Source of the DNA: Idiomarina aminovorans | Lineage (GTDB): Bacteria; Pseudomonadota; Gammaproteobacteria; Enterobacterales; Alteromonadaceae | Length of the DNA: 64,000 nucleotides | Direction of reading: 5' to 3' | NCBI RefSeq assembly: GCF_023155095.1 | Contig: NZ_JAKNDA010000001.1 | Coordinates: 372,001 to 436,000, forward strand | In this document: positions 17,752-26,365 of the stretch, piece by piece | Position numbering within the stretch: position 1 is the stretch's first letter | Layout: the number at the start of each line of letters is the position of its first letter | The notes under the pieces: generated by a model | Databases searched by the model: none | The model's input: only the letters and a program-made list of their open reading frames with translations | What the model was told of the DNA's origin: nothing | Made by a program: the position numbers and the translations under genes

Positions 17752-18197
17752 TATTCTGCCTCAGCAGCGGTTTTATATTCGCAGCTTTCGCCGCGCTGAC
17801 ATTCACCGTAAAGATAAAGGCTGTGGTTGGTCAGTTTGATTTTATTGGACACAGCAATTTTTTCCTGACGTTTTTCAATAACGTCGTCTTCAAACTCAAA
17901 CACGTGACCACAGGTTAAACACACTAAATGATCATGGTGATCCTTAGCACTTAACTCAAACACCGAACGGCCACCTTCAAAGTGGTGGCGAGTAATAATG
18001 CCAGCGTCATCAAACTGGTTCAGTACTCGATATACAGTAGCCAGGCCAATTTCATCTTTTTGTTCCAGCAGAATTTTGTAAACGTCCTCGGCACTGATGT
18101 GTTGATTATCTGGATGTTTTAAGATCTCCAGAATTTTCATTCGTGGGGACGTGACTTTGAGTCCTGCTTTCTTTAGCTGTTCGTCGTTACTCGCCAT
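17751..18197 (-). CDS. fur: Ferric uptake regulator Fur
   Basis: Fur is the Fe(II)-responsive repressor of iron uptake genes. The start at 18197 gives MASNDEQLKKAGLKVTSPRMK, matching the family; an upstream ATG (18209) adds four residues. The winged helix spans about 1-80 (LKVTSPRMKILEIL, LATVYRVLNQFDDAGI). The regulatory part has HHDHLVCLTCGHVFEFEDD with the first zinc cysteine pair, and the end CQRGESCEY supplies the second. Length (148) is normal. fldA is 45 bases upstream on the same strand, as in E. coli, where flavodoxin and Fur are also linked. Confidence 0.97.
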   Translation of the reverse strand: MASNDEQLKKAGLKVTSPRMKILEILKHPDNQHISAEDVYKILLEQKDEIGLATVYRVLNQFDDAGIITRHHFEGGRSVFELSAKDHHDHLVCLTCGHVFEFEDDVIEKRQEKIAVSNKIKLTNHSLYLYGECQRGESCEYKTAAEAE

Positions 18198-18242
18198 AAT
18201 AATTCGCATCTCAATTAAACATGTATAACAGCATACCCTGTA

Positions 18243-18776
18243 TTAGCTGTTATTTGCCAGTTCTGCTAAACACATTTCTTCATAGACTTGCTGGCACCAT
18301 TTACTCACGCGCTCTTTGGTCAGTTCGGGCTGACGGTCTTCGTCAATACCCAGCCCCACAAAATGATTTTCGTCTGTCATGCCTTTTGAGGCTTCAAAAT
18401 TATAACTCTCGGTTGGCCAGTGACCGACAATAATGCCACCTCGCGCTTCGACAATATCGCGAACCATACCCATTGCATCAAGGAAGTATTCGGCATAATC
18501 TTCCTGGTCACCACACCCAAAAATTGCAATGAGTTTGTCAGTAAAATCAATTTCTTCCAGTTCGGGGAAAAAATCGTCCCAGTCGCACTGAGCTTCGCCG
18601 TAGTACCACGTCGGAATTCCGAACAATAGTAGGTCATAACTGGCAATATCTTCTTTACTGGATTTAGCGACGTCTTTAACGTCAACAAGCTTTTTACCCA
18701 GCTCCTTCTGAATCATCTGAGCGACGGCTTCGGTGTTACCGGTATCGCTTCCAAAGAAAATTCCAACAGTTGCCAT
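18243..18776 (-). CDS. fldA: Flavodoxin FldA
   Basis: A 177-residue long-chain flavodoxin, an FMN electron carrier replacing ferredoxin when iron is scarce and needed for MEP, biotin and methionine enzymes. The FMN phosphate loop is GIFFGSDTGNTEAVAQ near residues 4-19; the isoalloxazine loops include PTWYYGEAQCDWDDF and FGCGDQEDYAEYF. The C-terminal EDRQPELTKERVSKW matches FldA. It precedes fur on the same strand and follows the DUF2788 gene. A hairpin lies between the two genes upstream. Confidence 0.97.
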   Translation of the reverse strand: MATVGIFFGSDTGNTEAVAQMIQKELGKKLVDVKDVAKSSKEDIASYDLLLFGIPTWYYGEAQCDWDDFFPELEEIDFTDKLIAIFGCGDQEDYAEYFLDAMGMVRDIVEARGGIIVGHWPTESYNFEASKGMTDENHFVGLGIDEDRQPELTKERVSKWCQQVYEEMCLAELANNS

Positions 18777-18812
18777 AAATCAATTTCCACCTGGTTATAC
18801 GAACAAACAATA

Positions 18813-18832
18813 CTGAATGAATTGTCATTCAG
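18813..18832 (-). terminator. Perfect hairpin between DUF2788 gene and fldA
   Basis: The inverted repeat CTGAATGA-ATTG-TCATTCAG is perfect over 8 base pairs. It lies 22 bases past the DUF2788 stop and about 37 bases before the fldA start. On the minus strand it is followed by TATTGTTTGTT, a weak T tract, so it may be a terminator or attenuator; an operator upstream of fldA is an alternative. Confidence 0.45.
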
Positions 18833-18853
18833 CGGCGTAAATTATCAATTAGG

Positions 18854-19069
18854 TTAAATTCCGGATTCCCAGAGCACCTGAATAATACCTTTTGCAATAA
18901 AACCAAAACAACCCAGGAACAATACCGCCCAAACAATGATTTGTCCGAATTTCGGTACTGCCGAGCGTTTTAACACATCACGAATGGCTAAGCCTATTAG
19001 TAAAAATAGTATGCCCAGCGTAAAATTGGTGGCCAGAACTTCAATTTCTTCATAATACTCAGCTAACAT
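18854..19069 (-). CDS. DUF2788 small membrane protein
   Basis: A 71-residue inner membrane protein of the DUF2788 type. It has two hydrophobic helices at about 15-29 (TNFTLGILFLLIGLAI) and 42-65 (IIVWAVLFLGCFGFIAKGI), joined by a basic loop (RDVLKRSAVPKF). Position between ybfF and fldA is the place E. coli keeps the small gene ybfE, but the protein is different. Function unknown. Confidence 0.8.
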   Translation of the reverse strand: MLAEYYEEIEVLATNFTLGILFLLIGLAIRDVLKRSAVPKFGQIIVWAVLFLGCFGFIAKGIIQVLWESGI

Positions 19070-19157
19070 ACCGCTTAACCCCGCTGATGTGTAACGCCTG
19101 ATATTGGCTATTTTTTTACGGCACTTAGATTACCATAAAGCGCTGCGGCTGGCGAGA

Positions 19158-19934
19158 TTACTGAGTCAGAAACTCAAGGACAAGACGGTTGAATATTCGG
19201 GGCTTTTCAGCGTGTAACCAATGACCCGCGTCTTCGATAATTTTAACTGACGTGTTACTGAAACGGGAACTGACCTCTTTTTGGTGTTTTTCAGTCAGGT
19301 AGTTTGAGTTGCCGCCTTTAATGAAAAGTACCGGGCCTTCATAGTGGCCGGTACTGGCAGCTGCTGAAATTTGCTCATAGTTTTGCTTTAATGCGTTAAG
19401 GTTAAGTCGCCATTGGTAGCCATTGTCGGTCTTTTTAAGGTTTTTCAGTAAAAACTGACGCACGCCTTTTTCTGAAATTTTATCCGCTAGTTGTTCGTCG
19501 GCATCGCCGCGGCTTTTTACCTGGCTTAAATCCAGTTCTGACAGCGCATCCAAAATGCTGTCGTGAGTGCCGTTGTAAGCTGCGGGGGATATATCAGCAA
19601 CTATGGCAGCAGTAACGCGTTCAGGTGCTTTCATGCACATTTCCATGGCAATTTTGCCCCCCATGGAATGACCTAATACAGAAAACTGTTCAACCTCTAA
19701 CGCATCGGCCAGCTCAATGATGTCGTCGGCCATGGCCGAGTAAGTCATAGTTTCACTGTGGAAAGAATCGCCGTGGTTGCGAGTGTCCGGCAAAATACAA
19801 AAGTAGTCATCTGAAAGTTCTCTGGCGATACTTTTTAAGTTGTCTTTGTCGCCGAAAAGGCCATGAATAATGATGATAGCCGGATGATTATCGGTACCTA
19901 ATGTTTCGTGATTCAACAATGAAGAGTCTGCCAT
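19158..19934 (-). CDS. ybfF: Alpha/beta-fold esterase YbfF
   Basis: A 258-residue cytoplasmic alpha/beta hydrolase. HGLFGDKDNLKSIAREL is the characteristic N-terminal stretch of YbfF; the nucleophile is S90 in VLGHSMGGK; the acid is expected after VLFIKGG; the histidine lies in EDAGHWLHAEKP. E. coli YbfF hydrolyses acyl-CoA and aryl esters in vitro. It is divergent from seqA, which matches the E. coli gene order. Confidence 0.93.
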   Translation of the reverse strand: MADSSLLNHETLGTDNHPAIIIIHGLFGDKDNLKSIARELSDDYFCILPDTRNHGDSFHSETMTYSAMADDIIELADALEVEQFSVLGHSMGGKIAMEMCMKAPERVTAAIVADISPAAYNGTHDSILDALSELDLSQVKSRGDADEQLADKISEKGVRQFLLKNLKKTDNGYQWRLNLNALKQNYEQISAAASTGHYEGPVLFIKGGNSNYLTEKHQKEVSSRFSNTSVKIIEDAGHWLHAEKPRIFNRLVLEFLTQ

Positions 19935-20040
19935 CGAAGCGCCTTTAGTGATAAACTTTGAGGCATATTTTCAAGGCTTTGTCGGGGCGTTGCAAGTGAC
20001 AAAGCACAACCTTTCAATATTCAGGGGTAGAAAGTCAATA

Positions 20041-20523
20041 ATGAAGCGGATTGACATTGACGATGATTTATACGCATACATTGCAAGCCATACCAGAAAA
20101 ATAGGCGAGAGCGCGTCGGATATTCTGCGTCGCCTGCTTGATGTAAATAATAACGAGCCTGAAGTCGACAGCAAAAGTACACAAACCGAATCGGTTTTTA
20201 ACCGCTTAAACGAGCAGGATGTGCGCATTCAAAAAAGTGTGGTTGCACGCTTTCTTTATATTTTAAGTATGTTGTATCGTTGCCATTCAAGCGAGTTTTC
20301 GCAAGTGCTGGATATCCGCGGACGCGATCGTCAGTATTTCGCGCGATCAGAAGAGGCGTTACTGACTTCCGGTAACAGCACAAATCCAAAACAAATACCG
20401 GACTCCCCATTTTGGGTGATTACCAACACCAATACGACAAAGAAAAAATCGATGCTGACTCAGGTAGCCGAGAAACTTGGCTATGATTCAGTCGATGCAG
20501 AAAAAATTAGGGACTTTTTATAA
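20041..20523 (+). CDS. seqA: Replication initiation sequestration protein SeqA
   Basis: SeqA binds hemimethylated GATC sites, sequesters oriC and organises new DNA. Start 20041 gives MKRIDIDDDLYAYIASHTRK, the conserved oligomerisation domain; longer frames upstream lack homology. The N-terminal domain ends with SASDILRRLLDV; the DNA-binding C-terminal part begins near RFLYILSMLY and contains RDRQYFARSEEALL and SPFWVITNTNT. At 160 residues it is somewhat shorter than E. coli SeqA (181), mainly in the linker. The stop overlaps the pgm start (TAATG), the same pairing as in E. coli. Confidence 0.96.
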   Translation: MKRIDIDDDLYAYIASHTRKIGESASDILRRLLDVNNNEPEVDSKSTQTESVFNRLNEQDVRIQKSVVARFLYILSMLYRCHSSEFSQVLDIRGRDRQYFARSEEALLTSGNSTNPKQIPDSPFWVITNTNTTKKKSMLTQVAEKLGYDSVDAEKIRDFL

Positions 20524-22160
20524 TGGCGAATCATGAACGGGCAGGTCAGCTGGCACAGGCCGGTGACTTGACAAACATTGCGCAACTGACCAGTGCTTAT
20601 TATGTTTATGAGCCGGACCCACGCAAAAAGGCAGAAAAAGTCAGTTTTGGTACGTCGGGTCACCGGGGCAGTTCATTTAAGCGTTCATTTAATGAAGCGC
20701 ATATTCTGGCTATTGCGCAGGCTATTTGCGCGTATCGCGAAGAGCAGGACATTAGCGGACCTATTATGGTTGCTAAAGATACCCACGCGCTGTCAGAGTC
20801 TGCCTACATCAGTGCTTTAGATGTGTTCATTGGTAACGGTATAGAAGTTCAGGTTCAGACCGAGCACGATTATACCCCGACGCCGGTATTAAGCCGTGCG
20901 GTTATTGAATGGAACCGCGACCATAAAGCGAAAGCCGACGGTGTGGTGATTACGCCGTCGCATAACCCGCCCGAAGACGGTGGCTTTAAATATAACCCAC
21001 CGCATGGCGGACCGGCCGATTCCGATGTTACGCGAATTATTGAGAAGTATGCTAATGCGTTACTGTCATCCGGGTTAGTCGGGGTAAACACCTGTGAAAG
21101 TGAAGATGTATTACAGCATTCAAAACTGACCTTTGTTGACTGGCGCAAGCATTACATCGCTCAACTGGAAGACTGTATTGATATGTCGGCTATTCGCGAT
21201 GCGAAACTAACATTAGCGGTCGATGCTATGGGGGGTTCCGGCGTTAAATACTGGCAGCAAATTGCTGAGCATTACAATTTGTCTATTGAGGTTCGTAATG
21301 CAGTGGTTGATCCGGCCTTTTCATTTATGCCGCTGGATAAAGACGGCAAAATTAGAATGGACTGCTCATCGCCTTTTGCTATGGCCAGTTTACTGGCGTT
21401 AAAAGACAACTACCATTTAGCGTTTGGTAATGACCCGGACTACGACCGCCACGGCATAGTGACACCGACCCACGGTTTGCTGAACCCGAATCATTACCTC
21501 TCGGTAGCGATAGATTACTTATGTAAACATCGTGACTGGGACAAGAGTATTGCGATAGGTAAGACCCTGGTATCCAGCGCCATGATTGACCGCGTAGTCA
21601 GTTCAAACGAGCGTCCACTCATGGAAGTGCCGGTTGGCTTTAAGTGGTTTGCCAAAGGGCTTGCTGAACAAAGCATAGCCTTTGCCGGTGAAGAAAGTGC
21701 CGGTGCAACCTTGCTGGACCGCAAAGGAAATACCTGGACCACCGATAAAGACGGTATTGTGATGGCTTTGTTGGCCGCTGAGGTACTGGCGAAAACCGGT
21801 AAGAATCCGGGCCAATATTATGATGAGTTATGCCAGCAGCACGGTACGTCTTATTATCGTCGGGTTGATACCGCTTCAAGTGCCGATAAAAACGCACGCT
21901 TTAAAGACATTCGCGCGTACAAAGTCAAACTGCCTGAGCTGGCAGGCGATACTGTGTCTGATATCTCAACCAAAGCGGCTGGAAATGGGGCACAGTTTGG
22001 TGGCATTAAAGTGACGACCGGTAATGGCTGGTTTGCGGCACGACCTTCAGGCACCGAGCCTATTTACAAAATTTACGCTGAAAGTTTTGTCAGCGAGCAG
22101 CATTTAGACGAGATTTTTGAGCAGGCCACCAGTTGGGTCAATGACCTGCTGTCAGAATAA
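20523..22160 (+). CDS. pgm: Phosphoglucomutase (alpha-D-glucose phosphate-specific)
   Basis: A 545-residue phosphohexomutase that interconverts glucose-1-phosphate and glucose-6-phosphate for polysaccharide and envelope sugar synthesis. The phosphoserine loop is VVITPSHNPPEDGGFKYN, the metal loop is GNDPDYDRHG, the sugar loop is GEESAGATLL, and the phosphate-binding site is ARPSGTEPIYKIYAES at the C-terminus. All are intact. It is coupled to seqA by a TAATG overlap and faces a convergent MFS gene 9 bases on. Confidence 0.97.
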   Translation: MANHERAGQLAQAGDLTNIAQLTSAYYVYEPDPRKKAEKVSFGTSGHRGSSFKRSFNEAHILAIAQAICAYREEQDISGPIMVAKDTHALSESAYISALDVFIGNGIEVQVQTEHDYTPTPVLSRAVIEWNRDHKAKADGVVITPSHNPPEDGGFKYNPPHGGPADSDVTRIIEKYANALLSSGLVGVNTCESEDVLQHSKLTFVDWRKHYIAQLEDCIDMSAIRDAKLTLAVDAMGGSGVKYWQQIAEHYNLSIEVRNAVVDPAFSFMPLDKDGKIRMDCSSPFAMASLLALKDNYHLAFGNDPDYDRHGIVTPTHGLLNPNHYLSVAIDYLCKHRDWDKSIAIGKTLVSSAMIDRVVSSNERPLMEVPVGFKWFAKGLAEQSIAFAGEESAGATLLDRKGNTWTTDKDGIVMALLAAEVLAKTGKNPGQYYDELCQQHGTSYYRRVDTASSADKNARFKDIRAYKVKLPELAGDTVSDISTKAAGNGAQFGGIKVTTGNGWFAARPSGTEPIYKIYAESFVSEQHLDEIFEQATSWVNDLLSE

Positions 22161-22168
22161 ATAAGCAG

Positions 22169-23476
22169 TTAACGAAGGACGGCGTTGGACTCCATTTCGT
22201 CGTCGTCCTCTTCTTCTTCCGTTTCCGGAGCTTCCTCCGCCATAGACGTTAATAGCTCATCAGAAGTTTGTGACGGTGCCAGTATGGCAAAGTTGCTGTG
22301 TAACTGGTCTTCGGCTTTTGCGCGGCGTGTAATGCGGTACAGCGAGTAAAAACCCACCATGGCTGTCAGTGCTGCCAGTAACAAGAAAAAGTAGTTAATA
22401 GCACCAAACTGCATTAATGCCGCAACAGCGGGGGCTCCTATAATTGAGCCAGCGCCGCCAATTTTAATAATGGCGCCGGTTGCCCCCACCATTTGGTCTC
22501 GTTCCAGAAAATCGTTCGTGTGCGCCATGCCCAGTGAATACAGAGGCAAAATAAAGGCGCCTAACAAGCCAACAATCAGATAAATGAGAATAGCGTTTGA
22601 TGCCCCCAGTTGAGACAGGACAGCAGCTGTTAGTGTTCCACCTGCAGCACAAATAGCAATAACAAAACGGCGGTCGATTCGATCCGATAATAATCCGAAA
22701 GGCGCTTGAGAAATTAAGCCGCCGGCAATGAATGCTGCCATGAAAAAGGTAATTTGAACGACGCTAAGGCCTATGTAAGACGCATACATTGGACCGATGC
22801 CGTAAAACATGGCGTAGCAGGCCTGCATGATAAAGGCATTGACGACGCCCAGAGGTACGGTCTTAAATAATAACGAAATGGGGACCTTTCGGTTTTCATG
22901 GGTTGTTGGTTCAGCTGTCACACTGATCAAAATAGGAATCAGAGCCAGATTTATTAGTAAAGCAATAATAGCGAAGGCAATAAAACCCGCCGGGTCGGCA
23001 ACACCCAGAATAAGCTGCCCGACAATAAGGCCAGTATAAATAATAACCAGATAAACGGACAGCAAAGTACCGCGACTGCGGTTGTCTGCCATTGTGTTCA
23101 GCCAACTTTCTACAATGACAAAAATGCCGGAAATGGCAAACCCGGTAATAAAGCGCATGACAAACCAGATAATGGGGTCAACCCAAATGGCTTGCATTAA
23201 AATACTAAAAGCAGCTAACGCTGCCAGGCCACCAAATGAACGAATATAGCCAACCCGACGAATATCTTTAGGTGCGCGGGTAGAACCAAATAAGTAGCCG
23301 ATAAAATAGGCTGACATGATAAAACCGGTAACCAGAGTACCAAAACCTTCAATGGTGGCGCGCAGACTCAATAGAGTACTGGTCATGCCGACACAGACAC
23401 CAATTAAACTGATGCTGCCCAGTAAAGAACTGATACCTCGAAGTTGTTGTTTTAGCATGCCTTTGTCACTCTTCAC
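22169..23476 (-). CDS. MFS transporter
   Basis: A 435-residue major facilitator protein with about twelve membrane segments. The N-terminal half carries FIMSAYFIGYLFGS and the segment 4-5 region RFITGFAISGIFVIVESWLN, which resembles the YcaD/UhpC-like group. GLLSDRIDRRFVIA is the cytoplasmic loop of the second half. The last 35 residues form a very acidic tail (ETEEEEDDDEME). Substrate unknown. It is transcribed toward pgm; no transport cue comes from its neighbours. Confidence 0.9.
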   Translation of the reverse strand: MKSDKGMLKQQLRGISSLLGSISLIGVCVGMTSTLLSLRATIEGFGTLVTGFIMSAYFIGYLFGSTRAPKDIRRVGYIRSFGGLAALAAFSILMQAIWVDPIIWFVMRFITGFAISGIFVIVESWLNTMADNRSRGTLLSVYLVIIYTGLIVGQLILGVADPAGFIAFAIIALLINLALIPILISVTAEPTTHENRKVPISLLFKTVPLGVVNAFIMQACYAMFYGIGPMYASYIGLSVVQITFFMAAFIAGGLISQAPFGLLSDRIDRRFVIAICAAGGTLTAAVLSQLGASNAILIYLIVGLLGAFILPLYSLGMAHTNDFLERDQMVGATGAIIKIGGAGSIIGAPAVAALMQFGAINYFFLLLAALTAMVGFYSLYRITRRAKAEDQLHSNFAILAPSQTSDELLTSMAEEAPETEEEEDDDEMESNAVLR

Positions 23477-23535
23477 CCGTTTGTCGCAATATTACCGTTA
23501 GTGGCTTTATTTTCCTAGTGGAGATTCCCACAAGC

Positions 23536-23544
23536 TTATCCACA
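23536..23544 (+). promoter_or_regulatory. Perfect DnaA box upstream of DUF2066-hda
   Basis: TTATCCACA matches the R1-type DnaA box in all nine positions. It lies 67 bases before the preferred start of the DUF2066 gene (23611), whose operon contains hda, the regulator that inactivates DnaA. One such site can occur by chance in a window of this size, so control of hda by DnaA is a hypothesis. Confidence 0.5.
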
Positions 23545-23610
23545 AGTTGTTACTTGCTGTTCGCTATCTGGCTGTTTAATATGCTCTCAAAGTCTTATTT
23601 GGATAATGGC

Positions 23611-24696
23611 ATGGCAAAGTCCCAAATTCATTATATTGCTGCAGGTTTATTGTTGCTGTTAGCTGTTTTTTCGACAACCGACGCTGAGGCGCGGTTGATT
23701 GATAATTTGTATGCAGCAGAAGTTGAAGTTGCGTCGCAGAGCTCGTCTGATCGGCAACAGGCAATTGGCAAAGCTTTTGACCGGGTTATTACTAAGTTAA
23801 CCGGCCAGGTTGAAGCAACGCAGTATGAGGCGATTAAACGGGCTAAGCGCGATTTAAATAATTATCTGGTTCAGTACGGCTATAGTCAAAACCAGGGGCA
23901 GCGCACGTTGACGGCGACTTTTGACGGCACTAAATTACGCGCGTTACTGGCTGAGCATCAGTTACCCTACTGGGGCAGTCGCCGACCTCAACTGATGTTA
24001 TGGATAGCAAAAGAAGGCAGTAATGGGCAACGCACTATTATTGATAGTAACAGTGAGTCTGTTTTTACTCAGCAATTAAAGTTCTTTGCGCGCCAAAACA
24101 GTATTCCCGTTCAGTTGCCTTTAATGGACTTAACCGACAACTTCACTATCAGCGCAACGGATGTCTGGGGGCGGTTTCTCGATCCGGTAAGAACGTCGAC
24201 TGAACGCTATGGTACCGATGGTTTGTTGGTTGGACGTATTATTCGTCAGGAGGAAACTGAAGAGCCCTGGCGTTTAAATTGGTTTGTGGAAGTGGGGGAC
24301 GATAGGTTTTCCGGCGAAGTGACGGCAGCCAGTCCTGACTGGCTGGCCGAGCCGCTGGTTGAGCAGCTAATGACAAAATTGTCGCAGAAATACAGTCTTA
24401 CCGCAGGTGATGAAAACGTTCGCAATACCATGACGGTAAAAGTGGAGGAATTAGCCAGCTTAAGCCGGGTTTTAGAACTGGAACGTTTTTTGAAAAGTAT
24501 CGTGTCTGTACGGGACGTCCGTTTACTGACCTACTCACAGGCTTTGAGCGAATTTGAAATTGTGGTTAACGGTCCTGTCGATCAAATATTGCAGGCGATT
24601 AATTTGGATGGACGACTAGCGTCAAAAGAAGTTGGGCCATTCGTTGCTGCCAGAGAAGCTGAAATACCTGTTTATCGCTGGAACGAGAACCGCTGA
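23611..24696 (+). CDS. DUF2066 protein, secreted, upstream of hda
   Basis: The start at 23611 (MAKSQIHYIAAGLLLLLAVF) supplies a signal peptide with cleavage after TTDAEA; the frame is open from 23518 (TTG at 23581 or ATG upstream possible), but that would put extra sequence ahead of the signal. The 361-residue product has the DUF2066 core: RLIDNLYAAEVEVASQSS, FDRVITKLTGQ, then PYWGSRRPQLMLW. Function unknown; family members sit next to hda in many gammaproteobacteria. The stop overlaps the hda start (TGATG), so the two are coupled. Confidence 0.85.
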   Translation: MAKSQIHYIAAGLLLLLAVFSTTDAEARLIDNLYAAEVEVASQSSSDRQQAIGKAFDRVITKLTGQVEATQYEAIKRAKRDLNNYLVQYGYSQNQGQRTLTATFDGTKLRALLAEHQLPYWGSRRPQLMLWIAKEGSNGQRTIIDSNSESVFTQQLKFFARQNSIPVQLPLMDLTDNFTISATDVWGRFLDPVRTSTERYGTDGLLVGRIIRQEETEEPWRLNWFVEVGDDRFSGEVTAASPDWLAEPLVEQLMTKLSQKYSLTAGDENVRNTMTVKVEELASLSRVLELERFLKSIVSVRDVRLLTYSQALSEFEIVVNGPVDQILQAINLDGRLASKEVGPFVAAREAEIPVYRWNENR

Positions 24697-25409
24697 TGTT
24701 GCCACAGCAGTTGCCTTTGGCCGTACAGTTGCCGGATGACGAAATATTCTCGACGTTTCTGACCGGCGACAACGCAACGTTATTGAGTTGGCTGGAAGGA
24801 TTACCGCAATCGCAGCCGCCGTTAAAAAGAAGCCAACAATTGACCTGGTTATCCGGTGCAACCGGGGTGGGGAAAAGCCATTTAATGCATAGCGTCATTG
24901 CATCGGTAAAACCGGAGCAGCGTATTGCTTATTTGCCTTTGCAGGAATTGGCTCAGGCCGATGCAACGGCCGTACTGCAGGGTATTGAACAAGCTGATCT
25001 CATCTGTCTGGATGATATTGATAGCGTGACACTAGAGCAGAGCTGGAGCTTTGAATTATTTTCACTCATTAATAGAGTGACCGATAACGAGTCAACGCGG
25101 TTGATTATGACGGCTAAGCAGTCGGCGGCGCAGACCGACGTTATCTTACCGGACCTGCAGTCCCGTTTTCAGTGGGCTACCGGCTTTCAGCTTCAGCCGT
25201 TGAACGATGACGAGAAAGCTAACGCGTTAATTCTGCGGGCACAGTGGCGTGGGCTTGAGCTTCCGGGCGATGTAGCGGCTTTCATGACACAACGTTTAGG
25301 CCGCTCAATGCGTGATTTAATGAAAGCCTTAAACGAACTGGATGAAGCCTCTATTACTTACCAACGTCGCTTAACAATTCCGTTTGTTAAGCAAGTTCTT
25401 GAAATTTAG
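24696..25409 (+). CDS. hda: DnaA inactivator Hda
   Basis: Hda is an AAA+ homologue of DnaA that, bound to the DNA-loaded sliding clamp, stimulates DnaA-ATP hydrolysis. The 237-residue protein starts with a clamp-binding motif (QQLPLAVQLP), has a Walker A loop SGATGVGKSHLMHS, Walker B ICLDDIDSV and sensor region DLQSRFQWATGFQL. The C-terminus LGRSMRDLMKALNELDEAS matches the AAA+ lid. It lacks the DnaA domain IV DNA-binding helix. Coupled to the DUF2066 gene and convergent with a DUF2069 gene (4-base overlap). Confidence 0.95.
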   Translation: MLPQQLPLAVQLPDDEIFSTFLTGDNATLLSWLEGLPQSQPPLKRSQQLTWLSGATGVGKSHLMHSVIASVKPEQRIAYLPLQELAQADATAVLQGIEQADLICLDDIDSVTLEQSWSFELFSLINRVTDNESTRLIMTAKQSAAQTDVILPDLQSRFQWATGFQLQPLNDDEKANALILRAQWRGLELPGDVAAFMTQRLGRSMRDLMKALNELDEASITYQRRLTIPFVKQVLEI

Positions 25410-25795
25410 TCGTAGTCTTTTAGTTTTTTCAGTCCCAACCCCTGGGCTCGTCCCTGATAACGCGCATAGCCGGTTGCACCAATAAAAGCGCCAGTGGTAA
25501 ATATCAGTTCCAGTATTGACCACATTCGTTCATCGGGGTGCGTATAAACCACCGTTAAACCGTGCAGGAAATAAAACATCAAAATAAAGTTGGTCCAGGC
25601 ATGGGTGTAAGGTTTGCCTTTAACCAGTCCATGCAAAGGAAACAGCAGAGGCAAGAGCCACAAAATTAGCGCAATATAAACGGGTAGTGTGCCGGGTGCA
25701 TCGGTTGGCATGCCATGCCAGAGCGCAATTAAAATAAGCAAAGGCCAGTAGCAAATTTGTGTTAACCAGCGGTAAAAACGTGGGGATGTTGGCAT
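25406..25795 (-). CDS. DUF2069 inner membrane protein
   Basis: A 129-residue protein of the DUF2069 type with four hydrophobic segments (ICYWPLLILIALWHG, LPVYIALILWLLPLLFPL, AWTNFILMFYFLHGLTVVY, LELIFTTGAFIGATGYARY). The C-terminus YRGQAR-like basic end (YQGRAQGLGLKKL) is cytoplasmic. It lies 9 bases after wrbA and is probably co-transcribed with arsC and wrbA; this trio is a common gene order in gammaproteobacteria. Confidence 0.88.
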   Translation of the reverse strand: MPTSPRFYRWLTQICYWPLLILIALWHGMPTDAPGTLPVYIALILWLLPLLFPLHGLVKGKPYTHAWTNFILMFYFLHGLTVVYTHPDERMWSILELIFTTGAFIGATGYARYQGRAQGLGLKKLKDYD

Positions 25796-25804
25796 TGATA
25801 AATC

Positions 25805-26365
25805 CTATGAAGAAAGCTTAGCAGCCGTTTGCGTAACTCGTTTGCCTAATGCGATAGCGCATTGACGCTCATGCTCAGTTAATTTTTTGCTGTGTTCATG
25901 GTGACTCGCACCATAAGGTGAGCCACCCGATTCCGTTTGATGCAGCGCGGGCTCTGAATATGGAATACCCACCAGCATCATACCGTGGTGGATTAAAGGC
26001 AGTGCTAACGTCAGCAATGTGGATTCCTGGCCACCATGTAGTGAACTGGACGAAGTAAATACGGCGCCGGGTTTGTCGGTCAGGATTGCCTGTAACCATT
26101 CGCGCGACGTCCCTTCCCAAAACTTCTGCAGGCTTGAAGCCATATGCCCAAATCGAGTTGGGCTGCCGAGAATGAGGGCATCACAACTTTCCAGATCCGC
26201 ATTTTCAATCTCAAGATCTCTGTCACTAACAGCATTGCTGCCGTGCCCGGTACTACGCAAAACGGCTTCGCCGCCGGCCGCCGTTACGCCTTCTGCTATG
26301 GCATCGGCAAGCAGTTGTGTTGCTCCGTTACGACTGTAATAAAGAATAACGACGCGGGTCATCAT
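25805..26365 (-). CDS. wrbA: NAD(P)H:quinone oxidoreductase WrbA-type
   Basis: A 186-residue flavodoxin-fold quinone reductase. The FMN loop is VILYYSRNGATQLLADAIAE at the start; SPTRFGHMASSLQKFWEGTS and VFTSSSSLHGGQESTLLTL are typical of WrbA. It reduces quinones by two electrons and avoids semiquinone stress. Two ATGs (26365 and 26362) are possible; the start overlaps the arsC stop. Note the neighbour wrbA/arsC pairing, seen also in other gammaproteobacteria. Confidence 0.93.
   Translation of the reverse strand: MMTRVVILYYSRNGATQLLADAIAEGVTAAGGEAVLRSTGHGSNAVSDRDLEIENADLESCDALILGSPTRFGHMASSLQKFWEGTSREWLQAILTDKPGAVFTSSSSLHGGQESTLLTLALPLIHHGMMLVGIPYSEPALHQTESGGSPYGASHHEHSKKLTEHERQCAIALGKRVTQTAAKLSS

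Noticed and set aside
19948-20040. Longer frame in front of seqA
   Set aside because: SeqA homology starts exactly at MKRIDIDDDLYAY (20041), and the upstream part is the divergent promoter region.
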